NCBI RefSeq assembly: GCF_000813825.1
Contig: NZ_JWTA01000004.1
Location: 186,001-250,000, forward strand
Direction of reading: 5' to 3'
Source of the DNA: Chryseobacterium taiwanense
GTDB lineage: Bacteria; Bacteroidota; Bacteroidia; Flavobacteriales; Weeksellaceae
DNA: 64,000 nucleotides
Shown: positions 24,417 to 33,793 of the stretch, piece after piece
Position numbering within the stretch: position 1 is the stretch's first letter
How the letters are laid out: every line of letters begins with the position of its first letter
Made by a program: the position numbers and the translations under genes
Notes under the pieces: model-generated
What the model saw: only the letters and a program-made list of their open reading frames with translations
Database searches by the model: none
Told to the model about the DNA's origin: nothing

Positions 24417-25784
24417 ATGACGAAAAACTCTTTTCTATCATTAAAAAAAATGTTTCTTATCGGCGGAATAAGCTTAACTTTTTTTTCAGCCAACGCCCAA
24501 ACTTGGGAAAGTGTAGGAACTCCCGGTATTATCTCAGCGGGCAGTTCCAGCTATAACAATCTTGTGATTGACAACTCCGGAAATTACTACGTTTCTTATT
24601 ATGATCTTTCCGTATCTAAAGCTTCTGTTCAAAAATTCAATGGCTCTTCATGGTCTTATCTTGGTGGAGCTGCAGGAATAACTTCCGGAACGGCAACCTA
24701 TAGTGCATTATCTATGGATGGAATCGGAAATCTCTACTACAGCAATCAACTTGGTTATCCGGGAACAGGAATGGAAGTCAGAAAGTTCAGCTCAGGAGCT
24801 TGGTCTCAATTAACTAATGCTACCACAGCAAGTGTGAATTATCAGGCAATTGCTGTTTCTTCAAATAATACCTTATTTTCCTATAGTTCAGATGGTTCCG
24901 GTACTGTACGAAGATATAATAACGGAACTTGGGAACAAGTTGGAAATGCAGGATTTTCCACCGGAGCTACTTTTGCAGAAATGGTGATCGGTTCAGACAA
25001 CAATATCTATGTATGTCATGTAGCAAGTGGTGTTAAAGTCTATAAAATAAGCACTACTGCTACGAGTTCTGATACATGGACTTTAGTAGGCGGAAATTCT
25101 GTAGGTACTGCTTATTCTTCTGATAATTCGTTTTCAGATATAGCATTAGACAGCTATAATGTTCCTTATGTGGCGTATGTTTCCAGTACCGCTGAAGGAA
25201 GAAAGCTTAATGTAAAAAAGTTTGATGGTACTAACTGGGTGCAAATTGGAAACGCCAACTTTTCTGATTCTGTAGTTAATTATACTTCACTAACGGTATC
25301 TTCGGATGGTACGCCTTATGTTGCTGCAAGTATATGGGACAGCAGCAATGCCAATCATTCCAAAAATCAGGTATACAAATATAATTCGGCTACAACAAGC
25401 TGGATAAAAATCGGAGGAGATATTATTTCAGACGGAGCCGCTACTTTCAATGATATTGCAATAGATCCTGTAAGTAATACTTTAATACTTACCTATTCTC
25501 AAAGCGGGATTATGGTAAAAAAGCTTTCTCTTACGAATCTTTCAGTACGAGATGTTCAAAAAGAGAATGTAGGAATCTATCCAAATCCAACCTCAGGAAT
25601 TATTCATTTGCAAGGTGAACAAAGAATAAAATCAGCACAGGCTTATAGCATTACTGGACAATTAATTGCTTCTCCCACTACAGAAAATACCATTGATATT
25701 TCCAATACTCCAAAAGGAACTTATCTTATCAAAATTCAACTGGACAACGGAAAAGAATTGACCAAAAAAGTGATTAAAAAATAG
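24417..25784 (+). CDS. T9SS cargo protein with repeated beta-strand units
   Basis: A 455-residue secreted protein. A signal peptide ends near FFSANAQ. The body contains repeated units of about 45-60 residues with a W-x-x-[VIL]-G pattern (TWESVGTPG, SWSYLGGAAG, TWEQVGNAG, NWVQIGNAN, SWIKIGGD), which suggests a beta-propeller. The last about 75 residues are a type A T9SS sorting domain: VGIYPNPTSGIIHLQGE, then GTYLIKIQLDNGKELTKKVIKK. It is therefore carried across the outer membrane by the type IX system. No catalytic motif was recognised. The start is ATG 24417, not the TTG eight codons upstream, because it gives a compact signal peptide. Confidence 0.8.
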   Translation: MTKNSFLSLKKMFLIGGISLTFFSANAQTWESVGTPGIISAGSSSYNNLVIDNSGNYYVSYYDLSVSKASVQKFNGSSWSYLGGAAGITSGTATYSALSMDGIGNLYYSNQLGYPGTGMEVRKFSSGAWSQLTNATTASVNYQAIAVSSNNTLFSYSSDGSGTVRRYNNGTWEQVGNAGFSTGATFAEMVIGSDNNIYVCHVASGVKVYKISTTATSSDTWTLVGGNSVGTAYSSDNSFSDIALDSYNVPYVAYVSSTAEGRKLNVKKFDGTNWVQIGNANFSDSVVNYTSLTVSSDGTPYVAASIWDSSNANHSKNQVYKYNSATTSWIKIGGDIISDGAATFNDIAIDPVSNTLILTYSQSGIMVKKLSLTNLSVRDVQKENVGIYPNPTSGIIHLQGEQRIKSAQAYSITGQLIASPTTENTIDISNTPKGTYLIKIQLDNGKELTKKVIKK

Positions 25785-25799
25785 TATTAAAATGAAAAA

Positions 25800-25830
25800 A
25801 GCTGTTCCATTTTTTTTGGAACAGCTTTCT
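25800..25830. terminator. Bidirectional terminator between cargo gene and xylan locus
   Basis: The stem AGCTGTTCCA (25800-25809) with TGGAACAGCT (25817-25826) is flanked by A and T runs. It ends the plus-strand T9SS gene and the minus-strand xylan operon (GH67 stop at 25833). Confidence 0.85.
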
Positions 25831-25832
25831 TA

Positions 25833-27869
25833 TTAGTTATGATGTTTAAGATCTAATTTAATTTTTTTCAAATCCTCAAGTTCATGAACAGGACGTTCAA
25901 TTTCATAAGGAATCGGCATTTTTGAAAAAGTCTGGAAATACAGCAGACAAGCATCTTTCCACCAAACCGCGTCTCTTGCCTGAATTTTTAACCTTGACTG
26001 AACTTCCGTAAATCTTTGTTCATCAACATATGGCTGCATTTTATCCCATAATTTCTGATAATCTCTTACATTTTTCACCCCCGTATCATATTTGAAACAC
26101 AATTCCTCCCACAATGTTTTCCCATCGTTCATCTGGTAATTCCATGGTACATGATGAAACCATAAGATCAAATTTTCAGGACAGGTTTTGATGTTTCCAT
26201 AGATTTCATTTAACGGAGGAAAATATTGTGAAACCGCGTTACTTCCGGTTTCCGTTCTGTCAAATCCTATTCCGTTTGCATCAGCTTTATGATAATAAAC
26301 AGGTGACCAATCAGGTCTTCCACCTTTGTAATCTCCCCACGGTTCTGGGCCATAATGATGTCCGGAAGCAAAAATATGGTGCAATCCTAAAGGCATAATA
26401 TAATCTACCGTCGTTTCTCTTGAAGAAAGCATCATTTCTTTTACAGGATTCAAGAAATTTTGGTCGTCTGTAAACGTCATTTTAATCCACTCATCCGCAA
26501 TCTGCTCAGAACTTAATTCATGATTCCATACTAATCTTCCGAAAGCATACCAATTGGCCTGTGCAAAATGATTTCCCGTCCAGTTTTCATCTTCTCCGAT
26601 ATTGGCAACTCCCGCAATCCCTGTAATTTTATTAGGTCTTAAAGTTCCGTCTGTGATTTTGGCAATCGTAGAGCCTTTTCCTTCAGAATAGGTATCACTT
26701 TCCAAAGTTTCTTTAAACAATGGAGCCAAATACACCAAATGATTGGAAAAGCCAAGATATTCCTGTGTGATCTGAAATTCTACCATCTCCGAAGTTTTCT
26801 TTAAAGCTCCGAATAACGGATTAAATGCTTCCCGAGGCTGGAAATCAATCGGTCCATTCTTGATCTGAACAATCACATTATCTCTGAATTTTCCATCCAA
26901 AGGAACGAATTCCAAATGTGCCTGTTTTGCGCGGTCTTCTTTACTCGGACTGTACACAAAAGCTCTCCACATTACAATTCCGCCATAAGGTTTCAATATA
27001 TCTGCCATCATATTGGCCCCGTCTGCATGCGTTCTTCCGTAATCTTGCGGTCCGGGTTGTCCTTCTGAATTGGCTTTTACCAAAAATCCTCCAAAATCCG
27101 GAATCAGTTTATAAATTTCAGAAGCTTTTTCCTTCCACCACTGCTGCACATTTTTATTCAACGGATCTGAATTTTCCAGTCCACCCAAAACTTTAGGTGA
27201 AGAAAAATTAACCGACAGATATACTTTAATTCCGTACGGTCTGAAAATATCAGCCAAGACCTTTACCTTTTGTAAGTAATCTGTACGTAGCATATTAGGC
27301 GAAGCATTCACATTATTCAAAACCACTGAATTAATTCCGATTGAAGCATTTGCTCTTGCGTATTCTTCGTATCTCGGTGAAATTTTGTTCGGCAAATCTT
27401 CCCATTTCCATAAAGAATGTCCAGCATATCCCCTTTCGATGGTTCCGTCTAAATTATCCCAATGATTCAGAATTCTTACATCATAAGAAGGTTTTTCTGT
27501 AATATTTAATTGAGAAACATCAGATTTCGTTTGCTGAAGTCTTAGAATATGATACACTCCATACAATAATCCACTTTCTTTTGCTGCTGAAATAATGATT
27601 TTATCTGAATTCGATTTTATGGTATAGCCATCTTTCAGATTCTTTAACGATTTTTCTGTCCGCAATTCAATGGTCTGACCTTGCCAGTAATTCATCAATT
27701 CTTTCTTCGCAATTTCAATCGTTGGGTTTTTACCTTTTGAAATAATTTTATCCGCAGAAATACCGGTTTTTGCGTTGGGAAAACGAAGCCACAATTTACT
27801 TCCGTCTTCTGCAAAAAACAGGAGCGGAAATAAAAGAAAGATCAATAAATACCTTCGGAAATTGTTCAT
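25833..27869 (-). CDS. GH67 alpha-glucuronidase
   Basis: It removes (4-O-methyl)glucuronic acid from the terminal xylose of glucuronoxylo-oligosaccharides. The protein is 678 residues with a signal peptide ending near LLFFAED, so it acts in the periplasm. Catalytic residues are Glu269 (ANSEGQPGP), Asp342 (GPIDFQPRE) and Glu370 (ITQEYLGF). Their spacing of 73 and 28 residues equals that reported for Cellvibrio GlcA67A. HHYGPEPWGDY is the usual family segment. It is the last gene of the minus-strand xylan locus and ends at a terminator. A GH115 enzyme in the same locus acts on internal decorations. Confidence 0.93.
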   Translation of the reverse strand: MNNFRRYLLIFLLFPLLFFAEDGSKLWLRFPNAKTGISADKIISKGKNPTIEIAKKELMNYWQGQTIELRTEKSLKNLKDGYTIKSNSDKIIISAAKESGLLYGVYHILRLQQTKSDVSQLNITEKPSYDVRILNHWDNLDGTIERGYAGHSLWKWEDLPNKISPRYEEYARANASIGINSVVLNNVNASPNMLRTDYLQKVKVLADIFRPYGIKVYLSVNFSSPKVLGGLENSDPLNKNVQQWWKEKASEIYKLIPDFGGFLVKANSEGQPGPQDYGRTHADGANMMADILKPYGGIVMWRAFVYSPSKEDRAKQAHLEFVPLDGKFRDNVIVQIKNGPIDFQPREAFNPLFGALKKTSEMVEFQITQEYLGFSNHLVYLAPLFKETLESDTYSEGKGSTIAKITDGTLRPNKITGIAGVANIGEDENWTGNHFAQANWYAFGRLVWNHELSSEQIADEWIKMTFTDDQNFLNPVKEMMLSSRETTVDYIMPLGLHHIFASGHHYGPEPWGDYKGGRPDWSPVYYHKADANGIGFDRTETGSNAVSQYFPPLNEIYGNIKTCPENLILWFHHVPWNYQMNDGKTLWEELCFKYDTGVKNVRDYQKLWDKMQPYVDEQRFTEVQSRLKIQARDAVWWKDACLLYFQTFSKMPIPYEIERPVHELEDLKKIKLDLKHHN

Positions 27870-27906
27870 AGGAAAGTTTTTCTGATTTGTTATTTTTATT
27901 AATTTT

Positions 27907-27980
27907 TCTCTCGCAGATTATGGTGATTATGCAGATGATTGTGTTAAAAAATCTGCATAATTTGCTAAATCTGCGAGAGA
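27907..27980. repeat. Intergenic palindrome (TCTCTCGCAGAT/ATCTGCGAGAGA)
   Basis: A perfect 12-bp inverted repeat at 27907-27918 and 27969-27980 lies between GH67 and GH43. A diverged second copy lies one gene upstream at 29056-29131. Confidence 0.7.
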
Positions 27981-28010
27981 TCAAAAGTCTTCTAGCTTAT
28001 TGATTTTTAA

Positions 28011-28982
28011 TTAATTATCGACCAATCCTTCAATTGTTTTGAAAGTTCCGTCTTCATTATACTCCAGTTCCACCACTTTCATGCTTCGAAGCCAGGTTCT
28101 TCCCCCACTCGGAACGGAATCATGGAAAAACAAATACCATTTTCCTTTAAATTCTACAATACTGTGATGTGTCGTCCATCCTACAACTGGAGTCAAAATC
28201 ACTCCTTGATACGTGAAAGGTCCGTAAGGATTATCCCCAATCGCATAACATAAAAGATGGGTATCACCTGTAGAATAAGAAAAATAATATTTCCCATTGT
28301 ATTTGTGCATCCATGAAGCTTCAAAGAAACGATGTTCATCTCCATGAAGCAGAGGATTTCCATTTTCATCAAGAATTAAAACATCTTTTGGCTCTTCAGC
28401 AAATTCAAGCATATCTTCACTTAATAGAGCCACTTTTGACGGAATTGCAGGTTCGTTATTTTCAGGAATTACAGCAGATTCCAACGCTTTGTTATTTCTG
28501 TACCGTTGCAATTGCCCGCCCCAAATTCCTCCGAAATATATATAATGTTTTCCGTTTTCTTCAAAAATACAAGGGTCGATACTATAACTTCCCATCATCG
28601 GGTGTTTTTCAGGAACAAAAGGGCCGTAAGGTTTATCGCTCACCGCAACCCCAATTCTGAAAATATCATTTTTATCTTTCAATGGAAAATACATATAATA
28701 TTTCCCGTTTTTGTACGCTACATCACAATCCCAAAGCTGCCTTCCCGACCAAGGAATATCTTTTACGGAAAGGACTACGCCGTGATCTGTAATTGCTCCG
28801 TTTTCCACGTCATCCAAAGAAAAAACATGGTAATCATTCATATCGAAATGATCGCCGTTATCGTTTTCTTCAATACCGCTTTCGCGATCGTGAGAGGGAT
28901 AAATGTAAAGTTTCCCTTCAAAAACGTGAACGGATGGATCTGCCATGAAGTCGTTTGGAAATAGATATTTTGAGTTGTTCAT
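28011..28982 (-). CDS. GH43 glycoside hydrolase without signal peptide
   Basis: Probably an intracellular beta-xylosidase or arabinofuranosidase acting on imported xylo-oligosaccharides. The 323-residue protein is a single five-bladed propeller. The general base is Asp15 (MADPSV), the pKa modulator Asp136 (SIDPCIF) and the general acid Glu221 (FFEASW). There is no signal peptide, unlike the other hydrolases of the locus, and a GPH symporter lies two genes upstream. Flanking intergenic repeats on both sides may act as mRNA-processing or stability elements. The exact linkage preference is not readable from the sequence. Confidence 0.87.
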   Translation of the reverse strand: MNNSKYLFPNDFMADPSVHVFEGKLYIYPSHDRESGIEENDNGDHFDMNDYHVFSLDDVENGAITDHGVVLSVKDIPWSGRQLWDCDVAYKNGKYYMYFPLKDKNDIFRIGVAVSDKPYGPFVPEKHPMMGSYSIDPCIFEENGKHYIYFGGIWGGQLQRYRNNKALESAVIPENNEPAIPSKVALLSEDMLEFAEEPKDVLILDENGNPLLHGDEHRFFEASWMHKYNGKYYFSYSTGDTHLLCYAIGDNPYGPFTYQGVILTPVVGWTTHHSIVEFKGKWYLFFHDSVPSGGRTWLRSMKVVELEYNEDGTFKTIEGLVDN

Positions 28983-29055
28983 TATATTTTAAGTTTAATT
29001 TATTTTGAAATGTTTGCTTTATAGTGAAATATTTCATTCATCTATTTTTTTAATC

Positions 29056-29131
29056 TTTCGCGAATTTTGCAAATTTTGCAGATGATTAATTGTGTTAAAG
29101 AATCTGCGTAATCTGCTAGATCTGCGGGAGA
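29056..29131. repeat. Second copy of the CTGCG intergenic palindrome
   Basis: It shares GCAGATGATT, TGTGTTAAA, AATCTGC, AATCTGCTA and ATCTGCG with the copy at 27907-27980, but its outer arms are less perfect (CTTTCGCGA versus CTGCGGGAG). Confidence 0.6.
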
Positions 29132-29135
29132 AATC

Positions 29136-30257
29136 TTAATTACTTTCTTCTACCAGTTTAATCAGTTTTCTGACAATAGGCTTTGCTTTAAATTGACGGT
29201 CAAAAAGTAAAGGATAATCCGTTCTGCCTTTAATTGGAAAGTCGTTTTTCCAGGATTGATTATCACTTACTCCCCACAGAGTTACTCTTCGAATATTGTC
29301 TTTATGCTTTAAAAACAAACTGAAAAAATCTTCATAACGATTTTCCCATTGCGTCTGAACTTCTTTTGGAAGTCCTTTTTTATAAGGGTTCATTTTTTCG
29401 TCATAAGCTACTTTATCAGCAATATTCGCGGAAGTTCCCCACGGTGAAGGAAGTGCACTGATATCCAGTTCTGTGATATTTACTTTTACGCCACTTTCTG
29501 CGTATGCAAGAATCGCTTTTTCATATTCATCTATAGAAGGCGTATCCATTCCAATATGAGCCTGCATTCCTACTCCATCAATCCGGATTCCTTTTGATTT
29601 TAAATCTTTAACTAACATAGTGACTCTTTTTACTTTTCCTGGATGCCATTCATTGTAATCATTATAATACAATTCGGCATTCGGATCTGCTTCCTGAGCA
29701 TATTTAAAAGCTAATGGAATAAATTCTTCACCTAAAATTTCATAAAACTTAGATTTTCGGTAAGAACCATCTTCCAAAATAGCTTCGTTCACTACATCCC
29801 AACCTTTCACTCTTCTTTTGTATCGGGAAACAATGGTTGTGATATGATTTTTCATTCTCTGTTTCAGGACTTCAGGAGAAACATTTTTTCCATCTTTGTC
29901 TACAAAAAACCAATCGGGAGCCTGAGAATGCCAGATCAGCGTATGACCAATGATGAACATTTTATTTTTTTCTCCAAACTCAACGAATTTATCAGCATCT
30001 TTAAAGAAAAACTGTCCTTCCTGAGGTTGCAGATACATCGATTTCATACAGTTTTCCGCAACAATAGAACTGAATTGTTTTTTAATGATCTCTACCGATT
30101 TTTTATCTGTTCCGTTAATTTGTTCCAGATTCATCGCTGTTCCGATGTAAAACTTATCCTGATAAGCTTTCTTCAAAGAACCTTCCGACTTTTGAGCTGT
30201 TACATTCGAAACAGCTAAAGTCATTAAACCTAATAAAATGATACGTTTCATATTCAT
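29136..30257 (-). CDS. GH10 endo-1,4-beta-xylanase
   Basis: It cleaves internal beta-1,4 bonds of (glucurono)xylan. The 373-residue protein has a signal peptide ending near SNVTAQ and a single TIM-barrel GH10 domain. The acid/base is Glu158 (DVVNEAI) and the nucleophile Glu263 (ITELDIS). Other family segments are GHTLIWHSQ and VTLWGVSD. It has no lipobox and no T9SS domain, so a periplasmic location is likely and it would act on fragments after SusCD import. It starts 4 bp after the transporter stop, so expression is tightly coupled. Confidence 0.94.
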   Translation of the reverse strand: MNMKRIILLGLMTLAVSNVTAQKSEGSLKKAYQDKFYIGTAMNLEQINGTDKKSVEIIKKQFSSIVAENCMKSMYLQPQEGQFFFKDADKFVEFGEKNKMFIIGHTLIWHSQAPDWFFVDKDGKNVSPEVLKQRMKNHITTIVSRYKRRVKGWDVVNEAILEDGSYRKSKFYEILGEEFIPLAFKYAQEADPNAELYYNDYNEWHPGKVKRVTMLVKDLKSKGIRIDGVGMQAHIGMDTPSIDEYEKAILAYAESGVKVNITELDISALPSPWGTSANIADKVAYDEKMNPYKKGLPKEVQTQWENRYEDFFSLFLKHKDNIRRVTLWGVSDNQSWKNDFPIKGRTDYPLLFDRQFKAKPIVRKLIKLVEESN

Positions 30258-30261
30258 TACT

Positions 30262-31704
30262 TTATTTTCTTCTTTCTGCTAAGTCTTTCTCAATTTCCAC
30301 TTCCATTTTCTTATTAATTTCATAAAAGAAAAGAAGTCCGCAAGCCAGAAAAAAAGGAATAGCCGGGAAAACACTCACCAGCATTTTTGCTCCTGTTGCT
30401 ACCGTTTCAGGTTGAACAATATGCTGATTTCCTGATGCGGAAATATATCCGTATTTTCCAATAATTGATGCCACTAAAGCACTTCCAATGCTCAATCCAA
30501 CCTTTAAACCCACCATCATTGCAGAGAAAATAATTGCCGTCGCTCTACGGTTGGTTTTCCATTCTGAATAATCGGCTACATCGGCAATCATCGCCCACAA
30601 AATCGGTGTGCTGATTCCATAGAAAAACCCGTGACAGATTTGCGATAAGAACATCAAGCCGACAGATTTCGGAGGATAGAAAATAAAGATTAAAACGAAT
30701 AGTGTAGAAATGAAAAGCGATGCCATGAAAACGTCTCTTTTTCCATATTTATCTGCGAATCCCTTTGAAAAAGTGATCCCGATAATCATCATAATAATTC
30801 CACCGGCATTAAACAATCCGAAACCGGCAGATTTTGCGTCTTCACCAAAGAAATTCATTCCAATAGAGTTAAAAAATGAAGTAATGGGAGAAATGAAGTT
30901 TTTTAAAGCCGTTTCATCTACATAATTATTAAAATAGTAAACATAAGAACCTCCTTTCATCGCCAGAGTAATGAAAATCAACGCCGTAACGGAAAGCATA
31001 ATCAGCCAAGGTTTATTTTTAAATAGATCTTTTAAATCTTCTTTAAAGCTTGACTGCTGCTCCGGTTTAGGAATAATTCTTTCTTTCGTTGTAAAAAAAG
31101 TAATTAATAGCATAACAGAACCAATGATTGCCAACCAAGTCATTACGATTTCGATTCCGATTGCTTTATCACCATTTCCAACTGATAAAATGATAGGCAA
31201 CATGAACACCTGCACAAAAAACTGTGAGAACATCACAGCCACAAAACGATAGGAAGAAATACTGTTTCTTTCGCCCATATCTCCGGTAATTACCCCACTT
31301 AAAGCAGAATACGGAAGATTATTGGAAGCATATAATAATAGCAATAGTGTATACGTTATCGCTGCATATATCATTTTTCCTTTGTAAGAAAAATCTGGCG
31401 TACTGAAAGCCATCAAAGCCGCAATTCCCAGCGGAACGGCAGAAAACAAAATCCATGGACGGAATTTTCCCCATTTGGTTTGCGTACGGTCTGCCAAAGC
31501 TCCAATCAAAGGATTGAAACCAAAACCTGCGATTAACCCAACAACCAAAGTGATAATTGAAGCGTCTTCGGGTTTTAAGCCATAAATATCTGTGTAGAAA
31601 TAGGCCAAATAGGTCACCAATGTCTGGAAAACAAGGTTGGCTGCCAAATCACCGAGACTGTAGCCTACTTTTTCAATGACTGATATTTTTTGAGAATTGC
31701 TCAT
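30262..31704 (-). CDS. GPH-family sugar:cation symporter (XynP/MelB-like)
   Basis: An inner-membrane carrier of 480 residues with about 12 hydrophobic segments that probably imports xylose or xylo-oligosaccharides with a cation. The N-terminal GPH pattern is visible: [17 protein letters not shown], then [25 protein letters not shown]. The C-terminal half contains [19 protein letters not shown]. It lies between the acetylesterase and the xylanase and is coupled to the latter (4-bp gap). Together with the cytoplasmic GH43 it suggests import of short oligosaccharides rather than only xylose. Confidence 0.9.
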   Translation of the reverse strand: MSNSQKISVIEKVGYSLGDLAANLVFQTLVTYLAYFYTDIYGLKPEDASIITLVVGLIAGFGFNPLIGALADRTQTKWGKFRPWILFSAVPLGIAALMAFSTPDFSYKGKMIYAAITYTLLLLLYASNNLPYSALSGVITGDMGERNSISSYRFVAVMFSQFFVQVFMLPIILSVGNGDKAIGIEIVMTWLAIIGSVMLLITFFTTKERIIPKPEQQSSFKEDLKDLFKNKPWLIMLSVTALIFITLAMKGGSYVYYFNNYVDETALKNFISPITSFFNSIGMNFFGEDAKSAGFGLFNAGGIIMMIIGITFSKGFADKYGKRDVFMASLFISTLFVLIFIFYPPKSVGLMFLSQICHGFFYGISTPILWAMIADVADYSEWKTNRRATAIIFSAMMVGLKVGLSIGSALVASIIGKYGYISASGNQHIVQPETVATGAKMLVSVFPAIPFFLACGLLFFYEINKKMEVEIEKDLAERRK

Positions 31705-31720
31705 ATAGTTTTATTTTATT

Positions 31721-31806
31721 TTTTTAACGCTAAGAGCGCTAAGATTCTTTTTATATTATTCTGTATATTTTTAAGTTCGCAAAGGCGTTTCACTTAGCTA
31801 AGATTC
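31721..31806. repeat. Dispersed intergenic repeat (TTAACGCTAAG type)
   Basis: It contains TTTTTAACGCTAAGAGCGCTAA and, further on, TTCGCAAAGGCG and TTAGCTAAGATTCTTAA. It is a diverged relative of the element at 6431-6626 and fills the gap between transporter and esterase genes. Confidence 0.5.
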
Positions 31807-33714
31807 TTAATCAGTAGCGAATGGTGAAGCTGGAATTCCTTTTTTATTTTTCAGATTGGCATCTTGGGGATTATCTGCCCAAGCGTAACGAACAGCTACA
31901 GGATTTTTAATTTCATCATTCCAGACGATGACTTTATTTCCTTCTGTTTTTGCATTTGCCCATTTGTAAATTCCGTTGTTTCCTTTTATAGCAAAACCTT
32001 TTAATTGTGAAGCTTGTGCAAAATCGTCAGTTCCTTTTTTAAAGGTTAAAATGATTTTATTTCCTTCAATTTTCATGGATTCGTAAACGGGTCCGTCTGC
32101 AATAATATTCTTATCAAACAACGCTTTTTCTGCCTGAAGAGCCAGCCTTTTTCCCACTTCTTTTTTATTGAGCGGATGAATATCATTCCATTCACCGACA
32201 TCGATGGTTACCGCAAGTCCGGTATTAGGAATAGTTTGAGAAACTTTTCGTTGCTGTTCTCTTAATTCTGCCCAATTGCTTTCAACAGGTTCGGATTTTG
32301 TCTGCATGAAATTCGCCAGCTGAACAATGAAAAAAGGCAGATCTTTCTGATTCCATTTAGTTCTCCAGTCTAAAATCATCGTTGATAAAAGATCCTGATA
32401 TTCCTGTGGTTTTGCCGTATTACTTTCTCCCTGATACCAAAGAACAGCTTTTATAGGATATTGAATAAGAGGATTCAACATAGCATTGTACAATCCTGTA
32501 GGTTTCCAACGGATGAACGTTTGTCCGGGAGCAGGACGATCCATCATAGCTCCTACTTTATATTTCCATTCTCCTTTTAAATCAATTTTTTCGGAACCGA
32601 TTTGCAGGAAATAGTCTTTATCTTTTATAAATTCCCCTTTTCCGCTTCCGTTAGTTATTCTTACCGTGATGATATTTTTACCTTCTTTTAAAATTCCTGA
32701 AGGAATGTCGTACCAACGCGGAGGATATTCGTAGGTAACATTTCCTACTTTTTGCCCGTTAATATAGGTAACATCAGCATCTTTGATTCTTCCTAAATTG
32801 AGAAATGCAGCGTTTTCATCCGCTCCTTTCGGAAGATTAATTTCTTTTGTGAACCACACGGAACCATCAAAAGGTTTTTCCAAATCTTCCCAAGAACCGG
32901 GTACATTCATTTTTTTCCAGCCAGCATCATTCAGATCGAATTTTTCCCAATGGTTTTCAATTCCCGGATCAAGCTTCTCTAATTCTGCATACCAGTTATT
33001 GCTCAACGTTTTTTCTGAAGATTCGGTTTGAGAGATCAGATCATCACTTTTCCATTTTTCAGCTTCAGAAATATATTCAGGATATTTCTTTAATGTATTG
33101 ACATCCATCCAAGCCTGAACCGGAGATCCACCCAAACTTGAATGAAGAATTCCTACCGGAATTTTATTGTACTGATACATTTCTTTTGCGAAAAAATAGG
33201 CAACTGCTGAGAAATTATGAACAGTCTGAGGATTGGTTTCTTCCCAAATTCCACCGTCCAGATCATTTTGTGCTTCTTTAAAGTTATATTTCTGAGGAAC
33301 TGTAAAAAAACGGATATGGGTATTATTGGCATTTACCAATTCCTGAGGATACAATGTTTTGACTCTTCGCATCGGAAGCTCCATATTCGACTGACCTGAA
33401 CATACATAAACGTCACCAATCAGAATATTTTTTAATGTAATTTCATTAATCGTCATGGTAAAAGGTCCGCCTGATTTCATTTTCGGAAGATCTACTTTCC
33501 AGTTTCCTGATTTGTCGGCTACTGTATTATATTTTTTATTTTGAAACAGGATTTCAACTTTTTCTCCTGAATCAGCCCAACCCCAGATTTTTAAAGGTTG
33601 ATCACGCTGCAAAACCATTCCGTCTGAAACTAATCGGGGCAGTTTAATTTTTGCATCAATGAAGGATATGCTGATGAAAAATAATATGATTTTGAAGAAT
33701 TTTGTTTTATTCAT
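31807..33714 (-). CDS. SGNH acetylesterase (sialate O-acetylesterase-like, possibly CE20)
   Basis: Probably removes acetyl groups from xylo-oligosaccharides. The 635-residue protein has a signal peptide ending near FIDAK. The SGNH hydrolase domain is split: the nucleophile block CSGQSNMELP with Ser109, and the late Asp511/His513 block (WNDIHPL). Between them sits an inserted beta-sandwich similar to the sugar-binding domain of GH2 enzymes (PGSWEDLEKPFDGSVWF, about residues 240-370). A split SGNH domain with such an insert is known from CE20 acetylxylan/xyloglucan esterases, but the family number is my inference. Confidence 0.82.
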   Translation of the reverse strand: MNKTKFFKIILFFISISFIDAKIKLPRLVSDGMVLQRDQPLKIWGWADSGEKVEILFQNKKYNTVADKSGNWKVDLPKMKSGGPFTMTINEITLKNILIGDVYVCSGQSNMELPMRRVKTLYPQELVNANNTHIRFFTVPQKYNFKEAQNDLDGGIWEETNPQTVHNFSAVAYFFAKEMYQYNKIPVGILHSSLGGSPVQAWMDVNTLKKYPEYISEAEKWKSDDLISQTESSEKTLSNNWYAELEKLDPGIENHWEKFDLNDAGWKKMNVPGSWEDLEKPFDGSVWFTKEINLPKGADENAAFLNLGRIKDADVTYINGQKVGNVTYEYPPRWYDIPSGILKEGKNIITVRITNGSGKGEFIKDKDYFLQIGSEKIDLKGEWKYKVGAMMDRPAPGQTFIRWKPTGLYNAMLNPLIQYPIKAVLWYQGESNTAKPQEYQDLLSTMILDWRTKWNQKDLPFFIVQLANFMQTKSEPVESNWAELREQQRKVSQTIPNTGLAVTIDVGEWNDIHPLNKKEVGKRLALQAEKALFDKNIIADGPVYESMKIEGNKIILTFKKGTDDFAQASQLKGFAIKGNNGIYKWANAKTEGNKVIVWNDEIKNPVAVRYAWADNPQDANLKNKKGIPASPFATD

Positions 33715-33720
33715 TTAGAT

Positions 33721-33781
33721 AGGTTTTGGCTAAAGCCTTTATGAATTGTTTTTTATTTCGTAAACGGGCTAAAGCCCGTTT
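33721..33781. repeat. Paired GGCTAAAGCC palindromes
   Basis: Two adjacent short hairpins: GGCT-AA-AGCC at 33728-33737 and AAACGGGCT-AA-AGCCCGTTT at 33762-33781. They fill the gap between GH35 and the esterase gene and resemble REP elements. Confidence 0.65.
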
Positions 33782-33793
33782 CTATTGACAATC

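Noticed and set aside
28313-28964. Two long plus-strand frames opposite the GH43 gene
   Set aside because: They are opposite a protein with all three catalytic residues of GH43 in place; the antisense translations show no domain.
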